Assembly: GCA_014055465.1 (NCBI GenBank) | Contig: WIAF01000001.1 | Coordinates: 620,001 to 684,000, forward strand | Direction of reading: 5' to 3' | DNA from: Nitrospira sp. CR1.1 | GTDB lineage: Bacteria; Nitrospirota; Nitrospiria; Nitrospirales; Nitrospiraceae | Length of the DNA stretch: 64,000 nt | Translations under genes and position numbers: made by a program | Shown here: piece after piece, positions 53,266-61,256 of the stretch | Numbering within the stretch: the stretch's first letter is position 1 | Layout of the letters: every line of letters begins with the position of its first letter | The notes under the pieces: generated by a model | The model's input: the letters and a program-made list of their open reading frames with translations, nothing else | Databases searched by the model: none | Told to the model about the DNA's origin: nothing

Positions 53266-54612
53266 CTAAAACCTGGTGACGCTCGAGAAATGAAAATCGT
53301 GGATCCGCATGGCTGGCACCAGCGCCTTTCCGGTTTCTGACGTCACCGCCTCCACCGGCGCGGTATAGGCCTCCACCTGATTAAACGCGCGCAACGGACT
53401 CTCGTGAAAGCGAAAGTTCCGGACGGCCGACGTGATCTCCCCGTTTTCTATCAGAAATGTTCCGTCCCGCGTCATCCCGGTCAACGTCAGATCGGACGGA
53501 TTGACGGGGCGGATGTACCAGAAATTCGTCACGAGGATACCCCGTTGCGTCGTACGAATCAGGTCGTCCACCCGCGTACCGACGGGACGTTCGCCTGATA
53601 AGTGGGGCGATTCCAAAGTCGCGAGTGCCTCGATCTGATGTTCACGGGCGGTAAACCGGTCATGCAGGAGCTGAGTCAGCACGCCCGACTCGATCCAGCC
53701 GGACTCGATCACGGGCAACCCCTCATGCGTAAAGCCGGTTCCCAGAAGATCCGCATGGGCCGGTTGATTCAACAGGGAGAGCCGGCGATCGATGATCCGC
53801 GATCCTAGCTTTCCGCTGAAGGGGCTGGTCCCTTTATAAAAGGATTTTGCGTCCAACATCCAGATCATCCAACTGAGGAGTCCGGCGACGGCAGCCGGTT
53901 CCAGGATGACCGTGTACCGGCCAGGCGGTAACTCTTGCGGCTCATCCGCCCCCCGCTTGGCCTTGATAATGGCAGCCAGGGTGCGCTCCTGCACATGCAG
54001 GCGGTCGATGGATCGATGGGCGGCAGCCGACCACCCGGTGGCGTCGCCAGCCTGCACGGTCAGACTGAATCGCGCCTCGGTGCGCTCCTCGAAGGCCCGC
54101 AACCCTGTCTCTGCAGCCAATCCCACAGTCGTCGCACCGGACGACACCGTGCCGGCGGCGTTCAGATTTTCCATCTTGCACTGCCCGATCGCTTCACGCG
54201 CATAGTCGAGCCGTCGTGCCGGGCCTGCGGCGCTCGTTTCCGGCCGGGAGGTCGGCAACGACAGATAGGTTTGCGCTCCCACCGGCGGAAGGTACTCCGG
54301 ATCGTCGGGGGAGAGACGGGCGAGCGCTTCGGCCTGTTTGAGGGTTTCCCGTACCGCCCCGGCGGTGAAATCCGTCGTGCTGGCAGTGCCGTGCCGACGC
54401 CCGAAGGCGACAGTGATCGACAGACTGCCTCGACGCAGATTCACGTTTTGAATGATGTGGTTGTTGGCAAACCGCGTGGTGCCGCCGTGACTATCGCGTA
54501 ACGAAAAAAAAGTGTGATCGCCGGTGGAATGACTCATCACGAGATCGGCCAGGAACTCGAATTCCTGGCGGCTCGTCAGTTTGGGCCATGAGGACGTGAT
54601 CGATGACGTCAT
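53266..54612 (-). CDS. TldE/PmbA-type metalloprotease partner
   Basis: TldD and TldE form a heterodimeric protease; TldE lacks the zinc site. The 448-residue protein has the PmbA fold with segments such as GSLSITVAFGRRHGTAST and EAYTAPVEAVTSETG near the C-terminus, and no HExxxH. Its ATG overlaps the TldD-type stop by 4 nt, which fits a coupled heterodimer. The start MTSSITSSWPKL is preferred over the long upstream extension. Confidence 0.9.
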   Translation of the reverse strand: MTSSITSSWPKLTSRQEFEFLADLVMSHSTGDHTFFSLRDSHGGTTRFANNHIIQNVNLRRGSLSITVAFGRRHGTASTTDFTAGAVRETLKQAEALARLSPDDPEYLPPVGAQTYLSLPTSRPETSAAGPARRLDYAREAIGQCKMENLNAAGTVSSGATTVGLAAETGLRAFEERTEARFSLTVQAGDATGWSAAAHRSIDRLHVQERTLAAIIKAKRGADEPQELPPGRYTVILEPAAVAGLLSWMIWMLDAKSFYKGTSPFSGKLGSRIIDRRLSLLNQPAHADLLGTGFTHEGLPVIESGWIESGVLTQLLHDRFTAREHQIEALATLESPHLSGERPVGTRVDDLIRTTQRGILVTNFWYIRPVNPSDLTLTGMTRDGTFLIENGEITSAVRNFRFHESPLRAFNQVEAYTAPVEAVTSETGKALVPAMRIHDFHFSSVTRF

Positions 54613-56072
54613 GCGTCGGCCTTCGTCTGTCCGCTGATGACATCCACGCGCCGGAAGCGGGCGTGGGACGCGGCGTGGGTCATCCAGCCCGATTGGCCAG
54701 GTTGACCTTTTCCGCAAGTAATGAACCCGTACCGACGACGGTGGCTGGCATCGGCGACGCCGTCGCAGCGGCCCCAGAATTCCGGGGTGATCCCGTGATA
54801 GATGACATCCCGCACCATCTGCGTCCGCCGGCCGTTTTCGATCAGCCAAAAAGCATCGCCGCCGAACTGAAAATTGTACCGCCGCTGGTCGATACTATAG
54901 GACCCGTGACCCTCGATATAAATCCCCCGCTTCACATCGCTTAGCAACTCATCCAGCGTGGCCCGGCCCGGCTCCAGACCGATGTTGGCAATCCGCACCA
55001 TGGGAACCGACCCCCAGCTGTCGGCACGGTTCGACCCGCGTGAGCGCTCTTCCTTGATTTTTGGCGCTACTTCGCGATTCGTGCAATATCCGACAAAGAT
55101 GCCTTCTCGCACGATGTCCCACTTCTGACAACTGACACCGTCATCGTCATAACCGGTCGCCGCCAGCGTGTCGGGTTCGGTGTTGTCGGCCACCAGATTG
55201 ACGTGTGACGACCCATACCGGTAGGTGCCGCGTTTGTCGGGTGTGAGAAAACTGGTTCCCGCGTAGTTAGCTTCGTAGCCGAGTGCGCGATCCAGTTCGC
55301 TCGGATGCCCGCAGGACTCATGCATCGTCAACGAGAGATGCTCGGGATCGAGCACCAGGTCATACCGTCCCGCATCGATCGCCGGAGCCCGCACCTTTTC
55401 CACCGCCTGTTCCGCGATGCGCGCCCCTTCGCGGGCCCAATCCGCATCGCGCACCAGTTCGTAGCCCATGCGAAGATGCGGCGTGTTGAAGGACCGGCTG
55501 GCAAATCGCCCGTTATGAACCGCCGTCGCTGTGCAGTCGCCCTGCATCGCCAGCAGATTGAATTCAAGGTGTGAGCCTTCCGTAGAGACGAACAGTTTGC
55601 GATCACGTTGTGCCCACAGGCTGGCGTGACTTCTGACCACTCCGGGGTGCCGCTGGATCACATCCATCGTGTTCAGCAGCAGCTCCGTCTGTTCTTCCAG
55701 CGCCACGGCGAAGGGATCCAGTCGACAAGGAGTGACGATGCGGTCCTGATGGACCGGTTCCGGCGCCAGATGCACTTTGGTGATGGCAAGAGACGCCGAA
55801 CCCTTTGCAATTTCTACGGCAAGATCGGCAACACGAGGGATTTCTTCGGGAGAAATGATGGAACTGGCGGCAAAGCCCCAGGCGCCGCGATGGAGCACGC
55901 GAATGCCGAACCCGCGATCGGCGGACTCGCGGATGTGCGCGATGCGCCGGTCTTCACCAGCGACCGTTCGCGTGGTCGTATCGAGCAGACGGATATCCGC
56001 ATACTCAACCCCGGCCGCACGCACACGAGACAATGCCACACCGGCCAACTCGTCCCACTGGGATCCACTCAT
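54609..56072 (-). CDS. TldD-type zinc metalloprotease subunit
   Basis: The catalytic subunit of a TldD/TldE pair. The 487-residue protein contains the zinc-site motif HESCGHPSE (HExxxH) near residue 255 and a later cysteine in TCGKGQPGQ, which is the third ligand position known for TldD. Two full TldD-domain halves are seen. Housekeeping TldD/E matures peptides and other substrates; this pair may be a second, specialised pair. The promoter element TGTTATACT lies 44 nt upstream. Confidence 0.92.
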   Translation of the reverse strand: MSGSQWDELAGVALSRVRAAGVEYADIRLLDTTTRTVAGEDRRIAHIRESADRGFGIRVLHRGAWGFAASSIISPEEIPRVADLAVEIAKGSASLAITKVHLAPEPVHQDRIVTPCRLDPFAVALEEQTELLLNTMDVIQRHPGVVRSHASLWAQRDRKLFVSTEGSHLEFNLLAMQGDCTATAVHNGRFASRSFNTPHLRMGYELVRDADWAREGARIAEQAVEKVRAPAIDAGRYDLVLDPEHLSLTMHESCGHPSELDRALGYEANYAGTSFLTPDKRGTYRYGSSHVNLVADNTEPDTLAATGYDDDGVSCQKWDIVREGIFVGYCTNREVAPKIKEERSRGSNRADSWGSVPMVRIANIGLEPGRATLDELLSDVKRGIYIEGHGSYSIDQRRYNFQFGGDAFWLIENGRRTQMVRDVIYHGITPEFWGRCDGVADASHRRRYGFITCGKGQPGQSGWMTHAASHARFRRVDVISGQTKADA

Positions 56073-56115
56073 AGCGGCATCTTTCCCTGCGCCGAATGCA
56101 CAGGCACTTTCGCGT

Positions 56116-56124
56116 AGTATAACA
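56116..56124 (-). promoter_or_regulatory. Extended -10 element TGTTATACT upstream of the TldD-type gene
   Basis: Third occurrence of the TTGTTATACT 10-mer in the window, again placed 37-44 nt before a start codon. Confidence 0.5.
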
Positions 56125-56148
56125 AGATCGCGTCCGCTGATTCCTGCC

Positions 56149-56177
56149 TTTTCATCGGCAGGCGGTTCACCTACAAT
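56149..56177 (+). promoter_or_regulatory. Candidate leaderless promoter (TTTTCA, 17-nt spacer, TACAAT)
   Basis: TTTTCA (56149-56154) and TACAAT (56172-56177) are exactly 17 nt apart. The ATG of the regulator lies 10 nt after the -10, the same arrangement as at gmhA, with no Shine-Dalgarno sequence. Confidence 0.55.
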
Positions 56178-56191
56178 CATTCCGGAATGAT
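56176..56191. promoter_or_regulatory. Perfect 16-bp palindrome over the start codon, possible operator
   Basis: ATCATTCCGGAATGAT is perfectly symmetric, overlaps the -10 box end, the predicted transcript start and the ATG of a HTH/zinc-ribbon regulator. A dimeric repressor bound here would block its own promoter. Confidence 0.55.
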
Positions 56192-56501
56192 CACTCCACA
56201 GCAAACACCCAGGCAGCGAATCATGATGCTGCTGACCGGCACCCTGTTATCATCTCACCAGTTGGCCCAGCTCCTCGGCATGCCTGAGCGCCAGGTGGAA
56301 GATCATTTGACCCACATTGTAAAAACCCTGGCTCGCGATGCGTCACGAACATTTCTCCTGGAGCCCTCACACTGCCAGGATTGCGCGTACACCTTCCGGG
56401 ATCGCACCAGGCTGACGCGCCCGAGCCGCTGCCCCCGCTGCAGGAGTGAAGCCATTACCTCTCCACGGTATGGCATCCGGGAAGATTCCGCGTCCTCATG
56501 A
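56187..56501 (+). CDS. Small HTH / zinc-ribbon transcriptional regulator (COG3357-like)
   Basis: A 104-residue protein with an N-terminal winged-helix-like segment (LSSHQLAQLLGMPERQVEDH, residues 21-40) and a C-terminal ribbon with CQDC near residue 63 and CPRC near 82. HTH fused to zinc ribbon is a known predicted-regulator type. A palindromic site over its own start codon suggests autoregulation. Confidence 0.8.
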   Translation: MITPQQTPRQRIMMLLTGTLLSSHQLAQLLGMPERQVEDHLTHIVKTLARDASRTFLLEPSHCQDCAYTFRDRTRLTRPSRCPRCRSEAITSPRYGIREDSASS

Positions 56502-56598
56502 TGCGGCTTGGTGTCCGTCAACCCGCTTGAAACAGAGGCAGGCATGGCACACGCTGCTATGAGAGCGCCGCACGAACGATCAACGAAAGGACCGCCGC

Positions 56599-56823
56599 AT
56601 GAACAGATTGCTGACGTGGGCCATTCTCGTCTTGTTGCTAAGCGGCTCCGCCTGCGGCCCGGATCAGGCGTCGCACATGCTCGAGACCGCCCAGTTCGAA
56701 GAACGACAAACCAACAAGGCCCACGCGAAGGAACTCTACGAAGAGATCATCCGTCATTATCCGGACAGTCCCGCCGCCAAGACAGCCCGCGAACGGCTAG
56801 CGGCACTGACCACCACACCATAA
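56599..56823 (+). CDS. Small TPR-like lipoprotein
   Basis: A 74-residue protein with lipobox GSAC at residue 19. The mature part contains one TPR-like pair of helices (HAKELYEEIIRHYPDSPAAKTARERL), as in the BamD/YbgF type of outer-membrane-associated proteins. AAAGGA is near the start. Its length is too small for a full protein of that family; a single repeat may work as an adaptor. Confidence 0.72.
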   Translation: MNRLLTWAILVLLLSGSACGPDQASHMLETAQFEERQTNKAHAKELYEEIIRHYPDSPAAKTARERLAALTTTP

Positions 56824-56840
56824 CTTCGACGAGAGATTCC

Positions 56841-57641
56841 TTAGGATCGCCGCGGGAACCAGGGAAAGAACGCGTTCGTGGTGCGGCGATAGGCGGCGTA
56901 TTCTTCACCCCGGCTCGTCATGGTCTGCGACTCCGTCCAGGGAATACCGGTGACTTTCAGGAGCGCCCATCCCATTGTCAGCGGCCCGATCAGCGTCAGG
57001 CCCCAATTACCCAGTGGACTCGCCAACCCCATCACCACGTAACTCCACCAGTGCAGCCATTCGAAGAAGTAATTGGGATGGCGTGAGTAGTACCACAGTC
57101 CATTTCGGCACACGCGATCCTTGGTCCAAGGCTGACGCCGGAAGGCCGCCAACTGCCAATCGGCCACCGCCTCCCCTGTCACTGCGACCCCCCATAGGAA
57201 GAAGCCGAACAATTCCACGAGATGAAAGGGTGGATGGGGATTCTGCATGACGACGAGAGGAGGAAGAGAGAAGCAAACGATGGCCGCAGCCTGCAGTTGA
57301 AAATACCAGAACCGGCGCAGGGGACCCTGCTCGCCCCATTGCCGACGCAAGGCGCGATACCGACCATCTTCCGGTTTTCGCCATAGCCGATCGACGAACA
57401 CATGCGTGCCGAGACGCACGGCATAGAGAACCACCATCACACACACCAACAGGCGCCTGGCCGGTTCGCCCGGAGCCGACGTGGCGTACCACGACACGAC
57501 CAAGGCCAGCCCGTAACACCAGCCCACATCGGCGAGGGAAAGATTCTGCAGGCGGCGCTCCAGCAGCCAGAGCGCCACCATCAGGAGCGCCGAAGCGGCC
57601 CAGGCGGTCAGGAGGAGGGACAGTGGATCTGTCTCCGTCAT
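56841..57641 (-). CDS. DUF1295-family membrane protein (steroid 5-alpha-reductase-like)
   Basis: A 266-residue integral membrane protein with six or seven hydrophobic segments. The C-terminal motif GLWYYSRHPNYFFEW, followed by the segment with GEEYAAYRRTTNAFFPW, is typical of the DUF1295/isoprenylcysteine-methyltransferase superfamily. Reactions in that superfamily use NADPH or SAM; which applies is not known here. Confidence 0.9.
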   Translation of the reverse strand: MTETDPLSLLLTAWAASALLMVALWLLERRLQNLSLADVGWCYGLALVVSWYATSAPGEPARRLLVCVMVVLYAVRLGTHVFVDRLWRKPEDGRYRALRRQWGEQGPLRRFWYFQLQAAAIVCFSLPPLVVMQNPHPPFHLVELFGFFLWGVAVTGEAVADWQLAAFRRQPWTKDRVCRNGLWYYSRHPNYFFEWLHWWSYVVMGLASPLGNWGLTLIGPLTMGWALLKVTGIPWTESQTMTSRGEEYAAYRRTTNAFFPWFPRRS

Positions 57642-57821
57642 GCGATCAGTGATCGAACGTGAAACGTGATGGCGCAGGACTCACGGTACGTAGCCGGCTG
57701 ATTGTACTACGACGGCCACCGCAACACACGGAGGAGCAGATCGCATGGCATTGCCCTCTCAGCAGGCGTATGATCGCCCACATCACGAGTTGGCGTGACA
57801 GGACTCACCGGAGGACGCGTT

Positions 57822-58178
57822 ATGAACAGGGGAGATGTCGGTACGGTGGCGATCATCATGACGATCGCCGCTGTATTCTTGATTCAGTCGGACGCGAGGG
57901 GTGACGCGACAGGAACGACCGATCCCCTTGCAAAAGGGAAACGGCTGTTCGCCAGACATTGCGCCGGATGCCATGGTCCTGAGGGAAAAGGAGACGGCTA
58001 CAAGTTGCTCGGCCCGGACCCGGCGAATCTGACGTCGCCTGCGACCAAAAAGAAATCAGACGGCGCGCTGCTCGCCACCATTCACGAGGGAAAGCCGAAC
58101 ATGCCCTCCTGGAAAGGACTTCTCTCCGACCGCGACATCCAGCACGTGCTGGCCTACATTCGTACACTGCCGCATTGA
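57822..58178 (+). CDS. Small periplasmic cytochrome c
   Basis: A 118-residue monoheme class I cytochrome c. A signal peptide (residues about 1-27) is followed by the heme site CAGCH near residue 47 and the distal methionine in NMPSWKG near 93. GGAGG is seven bases before the ATG. It may carry electrons between a dehydrogenase and a terminal oxidase; no partner gene is next to it. Confidence 0.92.
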   Translation: MNRGDVGTVAIIMTIAAVFLIQSDARGDATGTTDPLAKGKRLFARHCAGCHGPEGKGDGYKLLGPDPANLTSPATKKKSDGALLATIHEGKPNMPSWKGLLSDRDIQHVLAYIRTLPH

Positions 58179-58179
58179 C

Positions 58180-59058
58180 CTAGCGAGCAGCAGGATAGTC
58201 CCAGGGATCACCACCACCCGGCGGATGCTTCCCCAGCCACTGGCGAAGTCCCGGCGGACGGAACGAGAGGAGCGCTTGGATCTTGTCACTGCGCATCGAC
58301 AGATCCGGCGGCCGGGGCGGACCTTGATATGCCACGACTGATCCCGGTTGAATCGAAGATCGCAATTCGGGAAACCGCGCCGCCAACAACTCGCCGATTT
58401 CCCAGCGGGACAGCCGTTCATGGCCACCCAGGTGATACAGACCCGGCCGGCGCTGCAGACCGAATTCCCAAAGCGCCCGCACCAACGCACCGGCCGGCAA
58501 CGGGCAGCGAAATTCGTCGGTAAAGAGCGTGAGCCTCGTGCCCTTCACCGCCGCCCGCACCATATCTTCGACGAAACTCCGGTCCCGCGTCGGTGACGTT
58601 CCCGCCGTCAGCGCGATGCGCACGACCGCATGGGCCGGATTCCCCAGCACGACCTGTTCCGCCTCAGCCTTCGTCTGCCCATAGACATTGAGCGGATGAA
58701 CGGCATCGGTTTCGACATACTGCCCCTTCGCGCCATCAAAGACTTGATCGCTGGACAGGAAGACGAAGGGCACGTCCCGCGCGAGGTCGGCCAGGAGCCG
58801 CGTCGCCTCAACGTTGATCAGCCGAGCCAGCGCGGGATCCTGTTCACAGTGACCGGTCCGGCTCAACGCCGCACAGTGGATGACGAGGTCCGGTCGGTGA
58901 CGATCCCAGACCCGCCGCACTTGCGCCCGATCGGTGAGATCGACCTCGGCCCTGGTCACGCCACGCACATCCCAATCAGGCACCCAGCGCGACGCGTTCC
59001 TGACGAGATATCCACCGATCAGGCCGGCGGCGCCGGTGATGAGTGCGACCGGTTTCAT
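58180..59058 (-). CDS. RmlD-like NAD(P)-dependent epimerase/reductase
   Basis: An extended short-chain dehydrogenase of 292 residues, similar to dTDP-4-dehydrorhamnose reductase: ITGAAGLIGGYLVRNA at the N-terminus, FLSSDQVFDGAKGQY, PLNVYGQTKAEAEQVV (catalytic YxxxK). The usual RmlD substrate segments are partly recognisable, but the substrate is not proven. ATG 59058 overlaps the upstream gene by 4 nt (ATGA). Confidence 0.88.
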   Translation of the reverse strand: MKPVALITGAAGLIGGYLVRNASRWVPDWDVRGVTRAEVDLTDRAQVRRVWDRHRPDLVIHCAALSRTGHCEQDPALARLINVEATRLLADLARDVPFVFLSSDQVFDGAKGQYVETDAVHPLNVYGQTKAEAEQVVLGNPAHAVVRIALTAGTSPTRDRSFVEDMVRAAVKGTRLTLFTDEFRCPLPAGALVRALWEFGLQRRPGLYHLGGHERLSRWEIGELLAARFPELRSSIQPGSVVAYQGPPRPPDLSMRSDKIQALLSFRPPGLRQWLGKHPPGGGDPWDYPAAR

Positions 59059-59729
59059 GTCTCGCTCCGGCCCAGACGCCGGATCTGCGGCACGTCGATG
59101 ACTCTCGTCTTCACCGGAGGCTGTTCGATGGACCACAGCAGGGCCGTGAGCATCTCTCGAATCGTGACCAATCCCAAGCGCATGGCTGCTTCCTTCGTAG
59201 CAGGTACCTGTTCCAACACACGATAGACCGGCAGCAACGCCAAGGGCCACCAATGTCCGGGGCCGAGAATGTACCAGGGCCGGAGGACCGTCGCGAGCAA
59301 CCCCGCCGCGGCAATCGCAGCCTCACAGTCACGGCGCACGGCGATATACTCCCGCATGATGGGCGCGGGATGGGCGACGCTGACATACACGACATGCCGA
59401 ACGGCGGCTGTGCTGGCGGCAGCAATCGACGCCCGCGCGCTGGGCCCGTCGATCGCGCGAAACTGCGCCCCCTTCCAGGGCGATGGTTTCGGCACGCCGA
59501 CCAGCTGCACGAGTGTATCGTTTCCCTGCACCGATTCCGTGAACGTCTCCGCATTCAGCGGATCTCCGATAACGACCCGGCAACCAACCGGAACCTTCTT
59601 GACGGAAGACTCTCGAACTAACGCCGTCACGTCATGACCCCGTTCACGCAACATCGGAATGAGACGGGTTCCCAGGTACCCGGTCGCGCCAGTCACAAAG
59701 ATTCGCTGTCTATTGATGGAGCGCGTCAT
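59055..59729 (-). CDS. NAD(P)-binding atypical SDR
   Basis: A 224-residue protein with FVTGATGYLGTRLIPML as nucleotide-binding motif, an RHVVYVSVAHP segment and no YxxxK, as in NmrA-like or UDP-sugar-type atypical SDRs. These often sense NAD(P) or reduce sugars or quinones. Its start and stop overlap both neighbours by 4 nt (ATGA twice), so patatin, this gene and the RmlD-like gene form one operon. Confidence 0.85.
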   Translation of the reverse strand: MTRSINRQRIFVTGATGYLGTRLIPMLRERGHDVTALVRESSVKKVPVGCRVVIGDPLNAETFTESVQGNDTLVQLVGVPKPSPWKGAQFRAIDGPSARASIAAASTAAVRHVVYVSVAHPAPIMREYIAVRRDCEAAIAAAGLLATVLRPWYILGPGHWWPLALLPVYRVLEQVPATKEAAMRLGLVTIREMLTALLWSIEQPPVKTRVIDVPQIRRLGRSET

Positions 59730-60982
59730 GGATGCGAGAGTAGCGCCGGCTTGGACCCCGTGAAAGCGGCCCGGCCTGCCGTTCCGTTCATCTCCTCGCG
59801 ACCCTTTGCCACGAGGCGGGCGGCCGCAGCGATCAACGCAGTCTGATCCTCATTCGACAAGCCCAGGTTCGTTCTGATGTGCGTGACGTGATCGCCCAGC
59901 GGATCGCTGTCCGGCAACTGGCGCAGCGCGACGTGCCAGAATTGACAGAGTCCCCCGACACCATCCTGGCCGATCCGGAACGTGCCGAACTGGGCCATAT
60001 CCTGCTGGGATGCAGGTATTCCGGCCAGCTCTAACACGTTGCGGCGATGGCCCCGCAGCAGGGCCGCTGCAGCAGACAGCGGGGTGTGGGTCTCATTCTT
60101 CTGGCGACCTGTCGCATCGATGGAGATCACCAGACAACCCTGCGGGAAGAGATCGCTCAGCGGACGGTTAGCCGACGTATCCTCCAGCACCTGCACCAGT
60201 GTGCGAATGCCCAGGTTGTCGGCTGCGCCTCCATCATAGGCAAGAATCGGATGGGAAGATGCGCCGTTCATGCCGACGCGTCCATCCGTCAACTTTAGAG
60301 GCTCCAGTACACCGGGGTAGGCCGCGGACATATAGACAGCTCGGGCGATGCTGAACGGCGCTAATGAAAGGCCCAGCGACGCGAAGCGTTCATCGGTAAT
60401 GACCAGGGGATCACCGGTGAGCGCATCAGTGGAGTTCAACAATAAGATTGGTCGCGAGGGGTTGAGGTCGGCGAAGGTCGCACCTTGAAACAAGGTGTCG
60501 TCCAGGGCGCGGATCACCGGTTCGGCGGGTATCGTCTTTGTGAACGCATATCGGAGCAGGTTATGCGGAACGGCATACCAGGGCCCGGCCATCGCGCCCT
60601 GCACATCACGCCCGATGAGCTCCGCAAAACCCTGATCAAAATTGATGTCTCCGTAGCCGTCCAGCGCATAGGATGCGGCCGGCAGCGCGCCACCCGAGAC
60701 GGCCGAGAGCACATCCACCTGCGAGAGCAGGCCGACCCGGTCCAGCTCCGTCATGACGGCGGCCCCGAAGACGGCCGCGCGACTCCCGCCGCCGGAGAAC
60801 GCGAGCCCGACGAACCGGCCATCCGCGAGTTCCTTCTGTCCCAATTGCAGGGTCGCTCTGGTAGGCGCGGGGCGAGGATCAGAAGGGAGGGCCCGGGGAG
60901 AATCACTAGTCGCACATGAAGCGGTGGTCAGCAGCAGCGTCGCGAGCCAACAGCCGAGGGAACGTCTCCATAATAGGCTCAT
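59726..60982 (-). CDS. Patatin-like phospholipase, lipoprotein
   Basis: A 418-residue protein with lipobox TASC near residue 20, followed by a patatin domain: FSGGGSRAAVFGA (oxyanion hole), SAVSGGALPAASYA with the nucleophile serine near 103, and YDGGAADN with the catalytic Asp. Patatins hydrolyse phospholipids or acylglycerols. As a lipoprotein it probably acts at the outer membrane or in the periplasm. First gene of a patatin-SDR-RmlD-like operon. Confidence 0.9.
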   Translation of the reverse strand: MSLLWRRSLGCWLATLLLTTASCATSDSPRALPSDPRPAPTRATLQLGQKELADGRFVGLAFSGGGSRAAVFGAAVMTELDRVGLLSQVDVLSAVSGGALPAASYALDGYGDINFDQGFAELIGRDVQGAMAGPWYAVPHNLLRYAFTKTIPAEPVIRALDDTLFQGATFADLNPSRPILLLNSTDALTGDPLVITDERFASLGLSLAPFSIARAVYMSAAYPGVLEPLKLTDGRVGMNGASSHPILAYDGGAADNLGIRTLVQVLEDTSANRPLSDLFPQGCLVISIDATGRQKNETHTPLSAAAALLRGHRRNVLELAGIPASQQDMAQFGTFRIGQDGVGGLCQFWHVALRQLPDSDPLGDHVTHIRTNLGLSNEDQTALIAAAARLVAKGREEMNGTAGRAAFTGSKPALLSHP

Positions 60983-61131
60983 GTGTGAATCTACGGCTGA
61001 GTCGGAAAAACGGATGTTTCTCTAGTAAGGAATTCCGGCTTGGGGGCGGACGCTAATAGGATGCTGACATGTACGAGCATACCTCAACCAGGTGACTCTC
61101 AAAGATTCATAGACTCACACAGTGGCCGTGG

Positions 61132-61256
61132 CAGGCTGTTCAAAAAGGCTGTCCGGCAAGGCCGCAGCCAGCGGAGAGGCGAGGCGTACCCTCTGCGGTA
61201 CGTGGAGCCTTTTCGCGCCGCGAGAACGCCGTCGGCAGCCCTTTTTCAACAGCCTG
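61132..61256 (+). repeat. Short copy (125 bp) of the structured repeat family
   Basis: Ends CAGGCTGTTCAAAAAGGCTG and CAGCCCTTTTTCAACAGCCTG-like complements form a near-perfect inverted repeat. The shared block GGCAAGGCCGCAGCC and the central hairpin CGTACC-N6-GGTACG are present. Its last base touches the ettA stop codon. Confidence 0.88.
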
